64,000 bases of DNA from CBDCYS01 sp965226245 (GCA_965226245.1 CBDDCL010000009.1:13918-77917), one strand, 5' to 3'; positions 40,461-49,950 are shown, counted from the stretch's first letter. The notes: generated by a model not told the origin, from the letters alone. Translations and numbers: made by a program.

Positions 40461-42263
40461 ACCTGAATTATGCACTGCGGGGTGCACCGGAGGAGGGCTG
40501 AGCCGCCAGGGGCCATTTGGGGGACCCCCGAAAACATGGGGTAATAAGGTAGGCTGGCAAAGATTTCAGCTTCGCCAGTCAACCCCAAGGAGGTCACCCA
40601 AATGGTTACCAAGCGAAAACAGCATAGCTCCCGAAGGCCCGTCAAACAAGGCCGGGGCGCGAGGGCCCCGCGGCCCAATAAAATCGGGGCTGCCACGCCT
40701 TATCACTTCCGCGGCAAGAATCTGACTCCCTACGGCGGCTTGCTGCCCGTCGCCACCCTGCTCGAAAAACTCGGCTTCCAGGCGCTGCTGGAAGAAACCA
40801 TCACGAACAAACGAATCACCCGTGTGATGAGCCTCTACCAGTTTGTGCTGGCCCTCGTGCTGGGCCTCTATGTCGGCTTTGCGCGGCTGAACCAACTCCG
40901 CTTCATCGCCCGCGACCCCATCTTGACCGGCATCTTGCAAGTGACGCGTCTGCCGCCGCAGTCCACGCTGTGGCGCTTTCTGGCCTCGCTGCACCTCAAC
41001 GTGGCGAAGCAGATCCTTTCCATTCAGCGCCAGCTGCGGGAACGAGTCTGGGCCGCGGCCCAGGTGAAATTGGAGACGGTGACGCTGGACACCGACACCA
41101 CCGTGCACACGCTCTACGGCCGCCAGATGGGCGGGCGCAAGAGTTACAACCCCAAGAACAAGGGCAAGCGCAGCTACCAGCCGATACTGACTTTCCTGGC
41201 CGAGACGCGCGAATACCTGATGGGCGGGTTGCGCAACGGCGACCGGCCCACGGGCCGGCAGATCGCCGCCCACCTCGAGAGCGCCTTTCGGGCTTTGCCG
41301 CACGGCGTGAAGAAAATCCTGGCGCGGGCCGATTCCGGGTTTTATTGCTGGGAGGCGGTGGAGGCCTATGAAAAGGCGGCTTGTCAGTTCGTCATCGTGG
41401 CGCGCAAGACCAGGCGGCTGGTCGAGCAGTTGCAGCAAGCGGCCTGGAAGCCCTCGCCCCACAGCGATGCGGATGCGGAATGCGAATTCCTCTACCAGCC
41501 GCAGGGCTGGGCGCGGGCCTGTCGTTTCCTGGCGCTGCGTTACGAAAACGAACCCGCGGCCGGCGCGGCCGAGCAATACCAGCTGTTTGCCACCAGCGCT
41601 TACACCTACCGCGTGTTTGTCACCAACCTGGCCGAACCGATCGCGGCGGTGGTGTGGTTTTACAATCAGCGCGCCGCAGCCGAGAACCTCATCAAGGAGG
41701 CCAACAACGACGCCGGGCTGGCGGCCCATCCCTCGCGCCGCTTTGACATGAACCGCAATCACTTTCAGCTGGCCATGCTGGCCTACAACCTCAACTGCTG
41801 GCTGCTGCTGTTCAACCGCGAAGCCCAAGCCAGCGTGGAGACACTGCGGCACACCACCCTGGCGACGGCGCGGCTACGCTTTCTGTTCGTGGCGGCCAAG
41901 ATCTGGCGGCACGCCGGCAGAACGGGTGTCAGCTACAGCGATCATTATGAGGAAAAGGGCCTGTTTGAACGGCTGATGCGGCGGCTGCGGGCGATGGGGC
42001 AACCGGGATCGAGCTTCGCGCCGGTGGTGGAGGGTGCGCTGAGTTGAGGGGCGCTCCATGCATAAAATTTCATGCACTCGCCGCAACGTACTGGGAACAC
42101 GCCGCTTGCCCGCCCGCTTTTGCCCGCCGGGATTGGCAGGCGGCTCAAACAGGGAGGGAAACAGAGGAAAAGACGACTTGCTAAATCACTGAGTTGACAC
42201 GACTGCCGCTACCGCCACAACTCCATCGGCGATGGCTACGCCGAATCTGTGCATAATTCAGGT
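40461..42263 (+). mobile_element. IS1380-family insertion sequence, copy B
   Basis: 1803 bp with ends ACCTGAATTATGCAC and its complement, same length within one base and nearly the same sequence as copy A at 12112-13913 but in the opposite orientation. The palindrome TGCATAAAATTTCATGCA follows the transposase stop. Confidence 0.9.
40602..42047 (+). CDS. IS1380-family transposase
   Basis: 481 aa, intact, nearly identical to the product of copy A. Catalytic signatures LDTDTTVHTLYG, LARADSGFYCW and FYNQRAAAENLIKEANND are all kept. Preceded by AAGGAGG at good spacing before the ATG. Two intact copies in inverted orientation ~28 kb apart could recombine and invert the whole plasmid backbone between them. 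Confidence 0.9.
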   Translation: MVTKRKQHSSRRPVKQGRGARAPRPNKIGAATPYHFRGKNLTPYGGLLPVATLLEKLGFQALLEETITNKRITRVMSLYQFVLALVLGLYVGFARLNQLRFIARDPILTGILQVTRLPPQSTLWRFLASLHLNVAKQILSIQRQLRERVWAAAQVKLETVTLDTDTTVHTLYGRQMGGRKSYNPKNKGKRSYQPILTFLAETREYLMGGLRNGDRPTGRQIAAHLESAFRALPHGVKKILARADSGFYCWEAVEAYEKAACQFVIVARKTRRLVEQLQQAAWKPSPHSDADAECEFLYQPQGWARACRFLALRYENEPAAGAAEQYQLFATSAYTYRVFVTNLAEPIAAVVWFYNQRAAAENLIKEANNDAGLAAHPSRRFDMNRNHFQLAMLAYNLNCWLLLFNREAQASVETLRHTTLATARLRFLFVAAKIWRHAGRTGVSYSDHYEEKGLFERLMRRLRAMGQPGSSFAPVVEGALS

Positions 42264-42537
42264 ACAAGCAATCTCATTGATGCCGAAGGTCGAATGAGAA
42301 GGCTATACCAGCCTCAACGAAACGTTCCAACCACGTCTTCCTTTGGGCATCGGTAAACCTTGGCCGACAAGGCAGGATTTAGACCTTTGGGAAGGCGCCG
42401 GTGAGCAGCCTTGGTCGCGGTCGGCCCAGCAGCGAATTAATCCAGTTTCGCTCGAAATCAGTCGATGAGCACGGCCAGGCGCTATTGTAGTGCGCCAATA
42501 GTACCGCAACGTATAGATCTTGGTTGGGGAAGAGGGA

Positions 42538-42629
42538 AGCCCGTTGAAACGGGCTGACAACCTTCAGCGGCACGGTTTACCAGTCGTAAAACGACTGGCC
42601 TGGAAACACCAAGCCGCGTGAACGCGGCT
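42538..42629. repeat. cluster of three REP-like hairpins
   Basis: Three short palindromes follow each other: AGCCCGTTGAAACGGGCT (42538-42555), CCAGTCGTAAAACGACTGG (42580-42598) and AGCCGCGTGAACGCGGCT (42612-42629). Each has an 8-bp perfect stem with a two- or three-base loop. Stem sequences differ but the loop pattern GA/AAA is kept. This resembles palindromic repeats scattered in some bacterial chromosomes. Confidence 0.6.
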
Positions 42630-42711
42630 CAAATGGTCCGTATCACGCCGCTAACAGGCACGGAAGCGATTCACCATACGTTACGGTCTGATTGGCGCGC
42701 TACACTAGGAT

Positions 42712-43092
42712 ACCAAGGCGACCTGGGCTACTCATCGGTATGCGGCAACCTGTGGGGCAAGCTCTACCACGAGCACGGTCGCGGTAAGCTGGATTGGAAA
42801 GACCACCGCACCGAGGCAGTGTAGCCGGAGGAGTGGAACCGCTACAAAGATCCTCGCCGTCGGTGACCGCATCTGGACAGCGGTCAACGGCACGCTCTGC
42901 ACCGCGATAAAGGATCCCGGGGGAGAACGCGCTGGCAAGATCGCTTTTCAGATCCACAGCGGCCCGCCCGAGACGGTTCGCTACCGCAATCCGACCCTGA
43001 CCCGTCAGCCGAAGCTTACGCTGGCTGACTTGAACGAGCAGGAATTGAATTCACGTTTGACCGAACCTCTTGACCAAAAAAATAAGCATGCA
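42712..43092 (+). pseudogene. DUF1080 (3-keto-disaccharide hydrolase-like) remnant
   Basis: The first part reads QGDLGYSSVCGNLWGKLYHE, then HGRGKLDWKDHRTEAV and a TAG. The second part, in another frame after one extra base, reads ILAVGDRIWTAVNGTLCTAI followed by AGKIAFQIHSGPPETVRYRN. Together these match the C-terminal strands of DUF1080 proteins (WN-YRI-A-GDRI---VNG, G-I-LQ-HSG-P-EV-FRN), which are lectin-fold proteins in sugar breakdown. The nonsense codon and frameshift inactivate it. The second frame runs without a stop into the beta-propeller gene. Confidence 0.65.
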
Positions 43093-44649
43093 ATGCGACG
43101 ACTAGCCGGCCTCATCCTTCTCTCTTGTATTTGTGTCGCGCGGGCATCGGCCCAAAGTGAAGATGACTGGCCGACATTCGGTCATGACCCGCAACGCAGC
43201 GGTTGGGCCAAGGGCGAACGCTCGCTCAGTCCGGGAAGTGTCTCGAAGCTCGAGTTGAAGTGGAAGACCAACGTCGAGAACAAAGGCCGACTGCTCTTTT
43301 CGCTTACCGCGCCCATCGTGGCTCTCAATGTGCCGACGGCCAACGGTGTTGCTGATGTCGCCTATACCGCCGGAACCGAGGGCGGCGTTTTCGCGATCGA
43401 TTCGAAGACAGGCAAAATTCTCTGGGAGTGGAAACCCCGCACGTACGTCAACCCCAGCGAACTCGGTCTGCAAGGCAGCCTCTACTGCCCGAACACCGTC
43501 AGCGCCACGCCGACCTTCGACCGCCGCACGAACATCCTCTACACCATCGCCATCGACGGCGCGCTCTACGGGCTCGACATGGGCAGCGGCGAGGTCCGCT
43601 TCGGGCCCGTCCAATTCGTTGCGGCCTACTCGAAAGGCTGGAGCCTCAACCTCGTCGGAGACACCATCTACACAACGCTCGCGCAAGGCTGTGGTGGCGC
43701 GTTGTCGGGCATCTATTCGATGGACATCAGCGACCGCCATCACCCCGTCGTGCGCCAGCTTCTGCTCGGCAATACCACCACCGGCGGCATCTGGGGACGC
43801 GGCGGTCCTATTATCGGCGAAGACGGCCGCGTCTACGGCTCGACGGCCGACGGGCCCTTCGACCCGGCGGCGGGAGACTATTCAAACGCCGTCGTCGCGG
43901 CTTCGCTCGACACGCTTGATCTGGTTGATTACTTCGTGCCCAACAATTGGTTCGAGCTTTGGCGCGAGGACCTTGACTACGGCGGGGCAAGCCCGGCCTG
44001 GTTCGGTTGGCGAGACTACAACGTGCTCGCCAGCGGCGCGAAGGAGGGTGTCCTTTATTTACATGACGCCTCTTCGTTGGGCGGCAAAGATCATCAGACG
44101 CCTTTGATGGACGGCATTCGCCTCGGCAACGACGAAAAAGCGTCTACCTCGCGCGGCATTTGGGGCGGGATCTCGACTTGGCGTGCCGACGACGGCGAAA
44201 GGTGGATCTACGTCCCTGTGTACGGTCCGGTGTCGAAGGCAGCGCCGAAGTTCCCCGTCACGCACGGCGAGGTCACCGACGGCAGCGTGATGGCGTTCAA
44301 GATCGTTGCTGATGGCGCAACCGGAAAGCCCGTCGCCGAAGCCGCCTGGGTCTCGGAAAACTACCGGGTGCCCGATCCGGTTGCCATCGCTAATGGACTG
44401 GTGTTTGTTCTGGAGACAGGCGAAAATCCCGACCAGAGCGGTCAGGCACGGACGAAGGCCGCCGGAGCGCGTCTGACCCAAACGAACAACGCGGTGCTGC
44501 ACGCGCTCGATGCCCGCACCGGAAAGCCCCTCTACAACAGCGGCGACGCCATGAGCACCTTCGTGCACTTCAGCGGGTTGGCGATTGCAGGCAGCCGGAT
44601 CTACACGGTGGATTATGATTCCAACGTGTATTGTTTCGGTTTGAGGTAA
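43093..44649 (+). CDS. secreted PQQ-type beta-propeller protein
   Basis: About 518 aa starting MRRLAGLILLSCICVARASA, a signal peptide with cleavage after ASA. Blades of the quinoprotein type follow (FAIDSKTGKILWEWKPRT, LYGLDMGSGEVRFGPVQF, LHALDARTGKPLYNSGDA). The conserved DW-FGHDPQRSGWA start and AxDxxTGxxxW repeats mark the PQQ-like repeat family. Such proteins bind PQQ as dehydrogenases or act as structural propellers, and no clear catalytic set was identified. The frame is open upstream to 43030 and beyond, through the DUF1080 remnant, so a fused product is possible. The sulfatase gene follows after 15 bp. Confidence 0.75.
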   Translation: MRRLAGLILLSCICVARASAQSEDDWPTFGHDPQRSGWAKGERSLSPGSVSKLELKWKTNVENKGRLLFSLTAPIVALNVPTANGVADVAYTAGTEGGVFAIDSKTGKILWEWKPRTYVNPSELGLQGSLYCPNTVSATPTFDRRTNILYTIAIDGALYGLDMGSGEVRFGPVQFVAAYSKGWSLNLVGDTIYTTLAQGCGGALSGIYSMDISDRHHPVVRQLLLGNTTTGGIWGRGGPIIGEDGRVYGSTADGPFDPAAGDYSNAVVAASLDTLDLVDYFVPNNWFELWREDLDYGGASPAWFGWRDYNVLASGAKEGVLYLHDASSLGGKDHQTPLMDGIRLGNDEKASTSRGIWGGISTWRADDGERWIYVPVYGPVSKAAPKFPVTHGEVTDGSVMAFKIVADGATGKPVAEAAWVSENYRVPDPVAIANGLVFVLETGENPDQSGQARTKAAGARLTQTNNAVLHALDARTGKPLYNSGDAMSTFVHFSGLAIAGSRIYTVDYDSNVYCFGLR

Positions 44650-44664
44650 AGGTCGACAGGAGAT

Positions 44665-46476
44665 ATGAAAGATCCGGGGTGTATAATGTCCACGCCTATG
44701 GCCAATCCCGTACCATCGCGACGAAACTTCCTTGGTCAGGTTGGCGCTACGTCGCTCTTGCTTTCGGCTTGTTCGCAAAATGCGCCCGCCTCTCAAAAGC
44801 CGAACATCGTCCTCGTCATCACCGATGACCAAGGCTACGGCGATCTTGGCTGCCACGGCAACCCGGTCATCAACACGCCCAACATGGACCAGTTCCACGC
44901 CGAGAGCGTGCGCTTCACCGACTTCCATGTCGACCCGCTCTGCGCGCCCACCCGCGCGGGGCTGCTGACCGGACGCTATGCCTACCGCTGCGGCGTTACA
45001 GCCGCCTTTGCCGGACGCTCAATCCTCCGGCCTGAAGAGAGGACCCTAGCCGAGATCCTGAAACAGAACGGTTATGCGACTGGCCTGTTCGGCAAGTGGC
45101 ACCTTGGCGACAACTTCCCCTTCCGACCCAATGAGCGCGGGTTCGACGAAACCGTCGTCTGCTGGAGCGGCGGTGCCACCCAAGCCGCCGATGCTTGGGG
45201 CAACGACTACTTCGACGATCGGTATTCTCACAACAACGTCGTCGAGCAATACCAGGGCTACTGCACCGACGTGTTCTTCCGGGAAGGCCTCGAGTGGATC
45301 GAGAAACACCGCGACTCGCCGTTCTTCGCCTACTTCCCGCTCAACGCCCCCCACGCGCCGTACTTTGTCGACGAGCGCTACAGCAGGCCCTACCTCGAAA
45401 GAGGCGTCCCCGAGAGGATGGCCGCCTTCTACGGGATGATCGAGAACATCGACGAGAACCTCGGCGCCTTCCGCTCGAGGCTCGACGAGTTGGACCTCAC
45501 CGACAACACTATCTTCATCTTCATGACCGACAACGGCACCGCCGCGGGCCTCTCCGACGCAGGGGAATGGAAGGGGCACCCGGCGGGGATGCGCGCCAGA
45601 AAAGGTTCGAAATACGACGGCGGTCATCGTGTCCCGTTCTTCATACAATGGCCGGCCGGCGGCATCGGCGGTGGCCTTGACATAGAGCGTTTGACCACCA
45701 ACATCGACGTCACGCCGACGCTGATCGAGCTCGCCGGGCTCAAGTTGCCTAAGCCGATCGAGTTTGACGGTCGCAGCCTCGTGCCTCTGCTGCGCAACGA
45801 GCACGGATGGGCGGACGGCCGCATCCATTTCACGCAGCATTCGCAGTTCACCTATGAGGGCGTGCGGCAGATGGACAAGCCCAAGCCGTTCCTCAATAGT
45901 TGCGTGCTCGATGAACAGTGGCGACTCGTCGACGGCAAGGAGCTCTACGACATCAAGACCGACCTGGGGCAAGCAAACGACGTCTCTGCCGAACACCCGG
46001 AAGAAGTGGAGCGCTTGCGAAGGGCGTACGATGCCTGGTGGAGAGAAGTTTCCGAACCTGCGACCGAGTACGTCGAGATCCCGATCGGCGCGGACGGCGG
46101 GAACCCATCTCGACTGACCAGCTTCGACTGGCGCCCCAAGGGCGGGCCGCCGAACCAGGCCGTGATGCAGAACCCTGAAGAGGTGCGCAACTACGAGGGC
46201 GACAGCTTTTGGGCGGTGAACGTGGCGAAGTCCGGCAAGTACTCCTTCACTTTGATGGAGCGGCCTCCCGAAGCCGAGTACGCCATCGAGGGGGCCGAGG
46301 CGCGGCTGAAGATCGGCCCGTTCGAGGGACGACAGTCGATTCCGGACGGGGCGCGTTCTGTGCGGTTCGAAGCGGAGCTTGAAGAGGGCTCAGCGAAGCT
46401 TTGGACCTGGTTCGACCGGGCTGACGGTTCGACGCGCGGAGCATACTACTGCGACGTCGAACGACTTCCCGGGTAG
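44665..46476 (+). CDS. lipid-anchored sulfatase (Tat signal)
   Basis: 603 aa. A strong ribosome site (CAGGAGAT) precedes the ATG. The N-terminus has a twin-arginine motif (SRRNFLGQVG, Arg19-Arg20) and a lipobox ending LLSAC (Cys36), so it is exported folded and anchored. Sulfatase marks: metal ligands in VITDDQGYGDLG, the formylglycine site CAPTRAGLLTGR (Cys93), GKWHLGDNFPF, and the second metal site FIFMTDNGTAAG. A C-terminal beta domain (from ~500) may bind the substrate. It hydrolyses sulfate esters, probably of polysaccharides. A sulfatase-maturating enzyme is not in the window. Close neighbours encode a propeller and a DUF1080 remnant. Confidence 0.9.
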   Translation: MKDPGCIMSTPMANPVPSRRNFLGQVGATSLLLSACSQNAPASQKPNIVLVITDDQGYGDLGCHGNPVINTPNMDQFHAESVRFTDFHVDPLCAPTRAGLLTGRYAYRCGVTAAFAGRSILRPEERTLAEILKQNGYATGLFGKWHLGDNFPFRPNERGFDETVVCWSGGATQAADAWGNDYFDDRYSHNNVVEQYQGYCTDVFFREGLEWIEKHRDSPFFAYFPLNAPHAPYFVDERYSRPYLERGVPERMAAFYGMIENIDENLGAFRSRLDELDLTDNTIFIFMTDNGTAAGLSDAGEWKGHPAGMRARKGSKYDGGHRVPFFIQWPAGGIGGGLDIERLTTNIDVTPTLIELAGLKLPKPIEFDGRSLVPLLRNEHGWADGRIHFTQHSQFTYEGVRQMDKPKPFLNSCVLDEQWRLVDGKELYDIKTDLGQANDVSAEHPEEVERLRRAYDAWWREVSEPATEYVEIPIGADGGNPSRLTSFDWRPKGGPPNQAVMQNPEEVRNYEGDSFWAVNVAKSGKYSFTLMERPPEAEYAIEGAEARLKIGPFEGRQSIPDGARSVRFEAELEEGSAKLWTWFDRADGSTRGAYYCDVERLPG

Positions 46477-46500
46477 GGGTGAGGCATGCCTCACCCCTAC
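46473..46500. terminator. 28-bp perfect palindrome after sulfatase
   Basis: GTAGGGGTGAGGCATGCCTC followed by ACCCCTAC is a perfect palindrome that begins within the stop codon of the sulfatase gene. It can form a 14-bp stem. There is no clear T-run, so it may be a REP-type palindrome that limits mRNA decay rather than an intrinsic terminator. Confidence 0.6.
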
Positions 46501-47341
46501 GCCTTTAACAGCAACCTTCCGACCATCTGCTCTCAAAGGGTCATCTTGATGCAGTGTTCGAGGCCATGGATCTCGGCGAGATTGCAGTGAGCTATCGCAC
46601 CCATCTGCCGGGACCTCCCGGTCTCAATCAACAATGGGAAGAGCGGTTTAGGGAGAAGACGAGTGTCCCGTCAGGTTCGATACGGACGTTACAACCAGGG
46701 CGATAAGCGACTACGGTTAGTCGAGACGACCCGTTACTCAGTTAAGCCGGGCTCGGCCTCAGCACGCAGCACCCCACCGCTGCTCGGGACATCCAATCTT
46801 TGACTAACCGACTCTGTCCTGCGGGAGCCCCAAAACATTCATACGATTCTAGAGGGAATGACAGGACTGAGCACCCTCGCCCAAGTACACTTGGTTTTCC
46901 TCCACGCTCGACTGTTGGAATTATCGAGTATCGTCAATCGATCAGTGCCGGGGGGGCTCGCACCGGGCTGCTAGATCCTGAGTAACGTTAGGACCTTATC
47001 TGGAGGAACCCGGCGGGACAAGCTGCGAGCAAGGTCGACGATCGTGATCGCCGGGTTGCTTTGGATAAGGGCGTTTGAAGGAAGCCGCTGGGGCGGCGGA
47101 CGCGTTCAGTCTGCGTCCAAGCTATGGGATTTGAATCGAGTTTCTTGGCCTCGGGGCAGGCGTTTGGAGTTGGCAAGACCGACGGACGAGCTGGAACGCC
47201 GCGTTGCTGGCGGTGGCCGAGGCTCGCAAGAGTGCTGTTTGGCGGAGATTCCGGCAGGTTCGGCGCTCGGATCCGAGTGGCAGACGCACTCCCGGCGCGC
47301 GCGTCGAAGGACACGCTGGCGTGACCGGCAGTTGGGTGGAG
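46501..47341. other. gene-poor stretch before IS91 element
   Basis: Several short open frames overlap here on both strands but none is convincing. A plus-strand frame reads AVFEAMDLGEIAVSYRTHLP around 46550-46610 and may be a relic. The 47040-47340 part is GC-rich and reads Arg-rich in every frame. It may include the terminal region of the IS91-type element. Confidence 0.4.
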
Positions 47342-48511
47342 TTAGGACGTGTCAAAGTACTCCTGCTCCAGCTGCCAGGCGTCGAGTCGCTCGACCACGA
47401 CCATCGCACCGCCACAGCTTGGACACGTCCAAGTGGCTGGAAGGCAAGTCGGGCCGGACGCCGAGGGTTTGGCTGTCGTCGCTTGGTTGGTTTCCAGTAG
47501 TTGTTGACATAGCGGCAACAACGCCCCACGTTTGCGGGCGGCGAGGAAGCCGAAGAAGCGGATACGAATGAAGCCGCGCGGCAGCACGTGCTGCAGGAAC
47601 CTCCGAAGGAACTCTTCGGCCGTGAGCGTCATCAGCCGTCGCTTGCTGCCGCGGGCGTAGTCTTTCCAGCGAAAGGTGACCTTGCCTTGGGCGAAAGCAA
47701 CCAAGCGATGATTGGAGATCGCGACCCGGTGGGTGTAGCGGGCTAAGTAGTTGAGGACATACCGCGGCCCGCCGAAGGGAGGCTTGGCGTAAACGACCCA
47801 GTCTTGGCGGAACAGCGATCGCACAAACGCGCGGAAGGCCTTCTGCTGCGTCAAGGGCTTCAGCGCGCCGGGAAGACAGAGTTCGCCATTGCGATAAGCG
47901 CGCTTGAGAGCGGCGACGAACTTGCCGCGAAAGACGCGGCTGAGCGCCTTCACCGGCAGAAAGAATCGATACCGTGGACGAACCCAGGCTTTGTGATCGG
48001 GCGAGAGACCACCCGCCGGAATCACACAGTGGAGGTGTGGATGGTGCATCAGATTCTGTCCCCAGCTATGCAGCACGCTGAGGAAGCCGATCTGGGCGCC
48101 GAGGTGCTTGGGATCAGCGGCGATTTCCAAAAGGCTGTCCGCACTGGCACGGAACAACAGGCCATAGAGAAGTCGCTTGTTGTGGAACATCAACTCCGCC
48201 AGCTGCCGCGGAACAGTGAAGACCACATGCACGTAGGAAACCGGCAGCAGCTCTTTCTCACGAGCGGCGAGCCATTTGTCCCGCGCGCCGGTCTGGCACT
48301 TGGGGCAATGGCGGTTGCGGCATGAGTTATACGAGATGGCCGCGGTGAAGCCACAGCGAGTGCAGCGGTCGCGATGTCCGCCCAGCGCCGCCGTACGACA
48401 GCGTTCGATGGCTGAGAGCACTTTCAAGTGCAGCCCGTTCAGCCGCGATCGATGTTGACGGATGAAGTCTTCGCCTGCCGCGCGAATGATATCGGCTACA
48501 ACAGGAGTCAT
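47342..48511 (-). CDS. IS91-family transposase
   Basis: 389 aa. The N-terminal zinc-binding domain is clear (HRDRCTRCGFTAAISYNSCR, NRHCPKCQTGARDKWLAARE). The HUH-type core has HSWGQNLMHHPHLHCVIPAG, and the tyrosine region is YVLNYLARYTHRVAISNHRL. IS91-type enzymes move by rolling-circle transposition and can mobilise adjacent genes. The C-terminal part has a CPSCGG pair. Intact frame. Its ATG faces the GTG of the next gene only 2 bp away, so it may have inserted into that gene's promoter. Confidence 0.9.
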   Translation of the reverse strand: MTPVVADIIRAAGEDFIRQHRSRLNGLHLKVLSAIERCRTAALGGHRDRCTRCGFTAAISYNSCRNRHCPKCQTGARDKWLAAREKELLPVSYVHVVFTVPRQLAELMFHNKRLLYGLLFRASADSLLEIAADPKHLGAQIGFLSVLHSWGQNLMHHPHLHCVIPAGGLSPDHKAWVRPRYRFFLPVKALSRVFRGKFVAALKRAYRNGELCLPGALKPLTQQKAFRAFVRSLFRQDWVVYAKPPFGGPRYVLNYLARYTHRVAISNHRLVAFAQGKVTFRWKDYARGSKRRLMTLTAEEFLRRFLQHVLPRGFIRIRFFGFLAARKRGALLPLCQQLLETNQATTAKPSASGPTCLPATWTCPSCGGAMVVVERLDAWQLEQEYFDTS

Positions 48512-48513
48512 AC

Positions 48514-49539
48514 GTGGGCGGATTGTTGATTCTCATAAGTATGATGACGGGAACGGTGGCGTTCCTCTCACTCATTCGACCGCGACCGCGTTTCTGGTTG
48601 CCAACCCGCAACCGAGCAGCCGTTGTGTGGGTTGCGTCATTCGTACTGTTTGCCGTCGGTGGGTCATTACTTCCAGTCCCCACGCCAGAAACGCAGCCGG
48701 AAGAGTCGGCGTTGCGAGGAGTAACAGATACAGAGGTCGCCTCAGAAGCCACGGGAGTCGTGGCCGACCGAGAGGAAGATCCCGATGCGATGAATATTGG
48801 AAACAATGAGCAGGAAACACCTTGTATCCCGAGGAAGCTCTCGGAGGCATCAATGGAACTCGTGCGATTGTACGATCAACTCCATACATTCAAAGACGAC
48901 ACCGCATTCCTCGATATGGGGTTCTCGCAGGCAGGCCCGTACTATGCCTGGATGGAGGCGGTGGAAGCGCATCAGGACGCCAACCCAGGATGGGTGCTGT
49001 TCGATGAGCTGGGGTTCGCCGCCAACGAGGTGCTGATGCTCGGCATGAACTACATCTACGAAGATCCCGGCGCGTCCGCCCTGTCGGCGATTGAGTTCTT
49101 TGAAACAAAAATCCAAGCTGGCTTAGCTCTTACCAGATGCGCTGAGCCGAGGACGGCGGTGCAGGACATCGCCCGTACGAGCGCCGAGGCCCGGCGAGCC
49201 TATGTCAACCCACTGGCCCAGCCGCCTGCGGGGGCCGACGATATCGACGAGCGGGTTCTCAATCCCTGCATCGCCGCTGGGATCGCACGCAATCCCGAGC
49301 TGGACGGCGTCACGCCCTGGGAGATCCGCAACATCTATCCGGAGATCTACGATCCGCTCGTGGCCCAGGTGCGGGCGCAGGCCGCGCCGATACTGGTGGA
49401 GTTCGGCGACGACGCGCGCGCCAGGAACATCCTTCTCGACAGGTTCCGTGACGACTGTATCCGGGGCGCGCACGGGGAGACGGAACCCGTGGACTGGTCT
49501 GAGGCCAAAGTCCGCGAGTTGTTGTCGATCCCGCAATGA
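48514..49539 (+). CDS. hypothetical membrane-anchored protein
   Basis: 341 aa from a GTG preceded by ACAGGAGTC. Two N-terminal hydrophobic segments (GLLILISMMTGTVAFLSLI; AAVVWVASFVLFAVGGSLLP) are followed by an acidic linker and a soluble helical domain with Cys residues (CIPRKLSEASMELVRLYDQL, later LTRCAEPRTA and DDCIRGAHGE). No family recognised. It may be a stand-alone anchored protein. Because its start is only 2 bp from the IS91 transposase start, the N-terminus could differ from that of relatives. Confidence 0.55.
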   Translation: MGGLLILISMMTGTVAFLSLIRPRPRFWLPTRNRAAVVWVASFVLFAVGGSLLPVPTPETQPEESALRGVTDTEVASEATGVVADREEDPDAMNIGNNEQETPCIPRKLSEASMELVRLYDQLHTFKDDTAFLDMGFSQAGPYYAWMEAVEAHQDANPGWVLFDELGFAANEVLMLGMNYIYEDPGASALSAIEFFETKIQAGLALTRCAEPRTAVQDIARTSAEARRAYVNPLAQPPAGADDIDERVLNPCIAAGIARNPELDGVTPWEIRNIYPEIYDPLVAQVRAQAAPILVEFGDDARARNILLDRFRDDCIRGAHGETEPVDWSEAKVRELLSIPQ

Positions 49540-49551
49540 CATGAGCCACCC

Positions 49552-49625
49552 GTTACTGGCTCGGGCCAAAGTCCCGCTTCGGGCCGCGCTGCCGTTCCCG
49601 CGCTAGCGACTCGGCCCGAAGTCGC
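49552..49625 (-). repeat. Q repeat, degenerate inverted copy
   Basis: Read on the minus strand, this resembles Q copies 1 and 2 at the GCGGGACTTTGGCCC-AGCC core and the preceding GGAACG-C-G blocks, but with several differences. It sits between the stop of the membrane-anchored protein and a GIY-YIG fragment. Confidence 0.45.
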
Positions 49626-49693
49626 GGTCGTAGTCTCGTCCATGTGTCGCTCCGGTGTGATGCCCATCTGACGCGCCAGGTCGCCGCTGGCGA

Positions 49694-49933
49694 ATGCTCG
49701 CGAAGGCGCGTTCGGCCTACGGTCAGGACAACGTGCTGGGCAGGTGGCTGGTCTATGCGGCTTCTGGCCATGGTGGCAACAAGCTGCTTCGGAAACGCGA
49801 TCCGAGGAACTTCCGGTTTTCTATCCTTGAACGTGTGTCGCCGGACATGAGTGAGGGTGACGTGATCCGGCTGGAGGCAACTTGGAAAGAACGCCTTCAC
49901 ACTCGATCGCCGCATGGGCTGAATGATAATTGA
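49694..49933 (+). pseudogene. GIY-YIG nuclease family fragment
   Basis: 79 aa: VLGRWLVYAASGHGGNKLLR, then RNFRFSILERVSPDMSEGDV, WKERLHTRSPHGLNDN. This is the C-terminal two-thirds of a GIY-YIG type endonuclease-like protein (the W--Y---GHGGN and FSILE----WKE-L--R--GLN pattern). The GIY-YIG strand itself is missing upstream, so the catalytic centre is incomplete. The Q repeat copy 3 lies at the broken side. Confidence 0.6.
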
Positions 49934-49950
49934 AGGGTAGCGCCCAGATT

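Noticed and set aside
44059..44928. 289-aa minus-strand frame over the propeller/sulfatase junction
   Set aside because: Antisense to two genes with clear family motifs; no protein-like pattern of its own.
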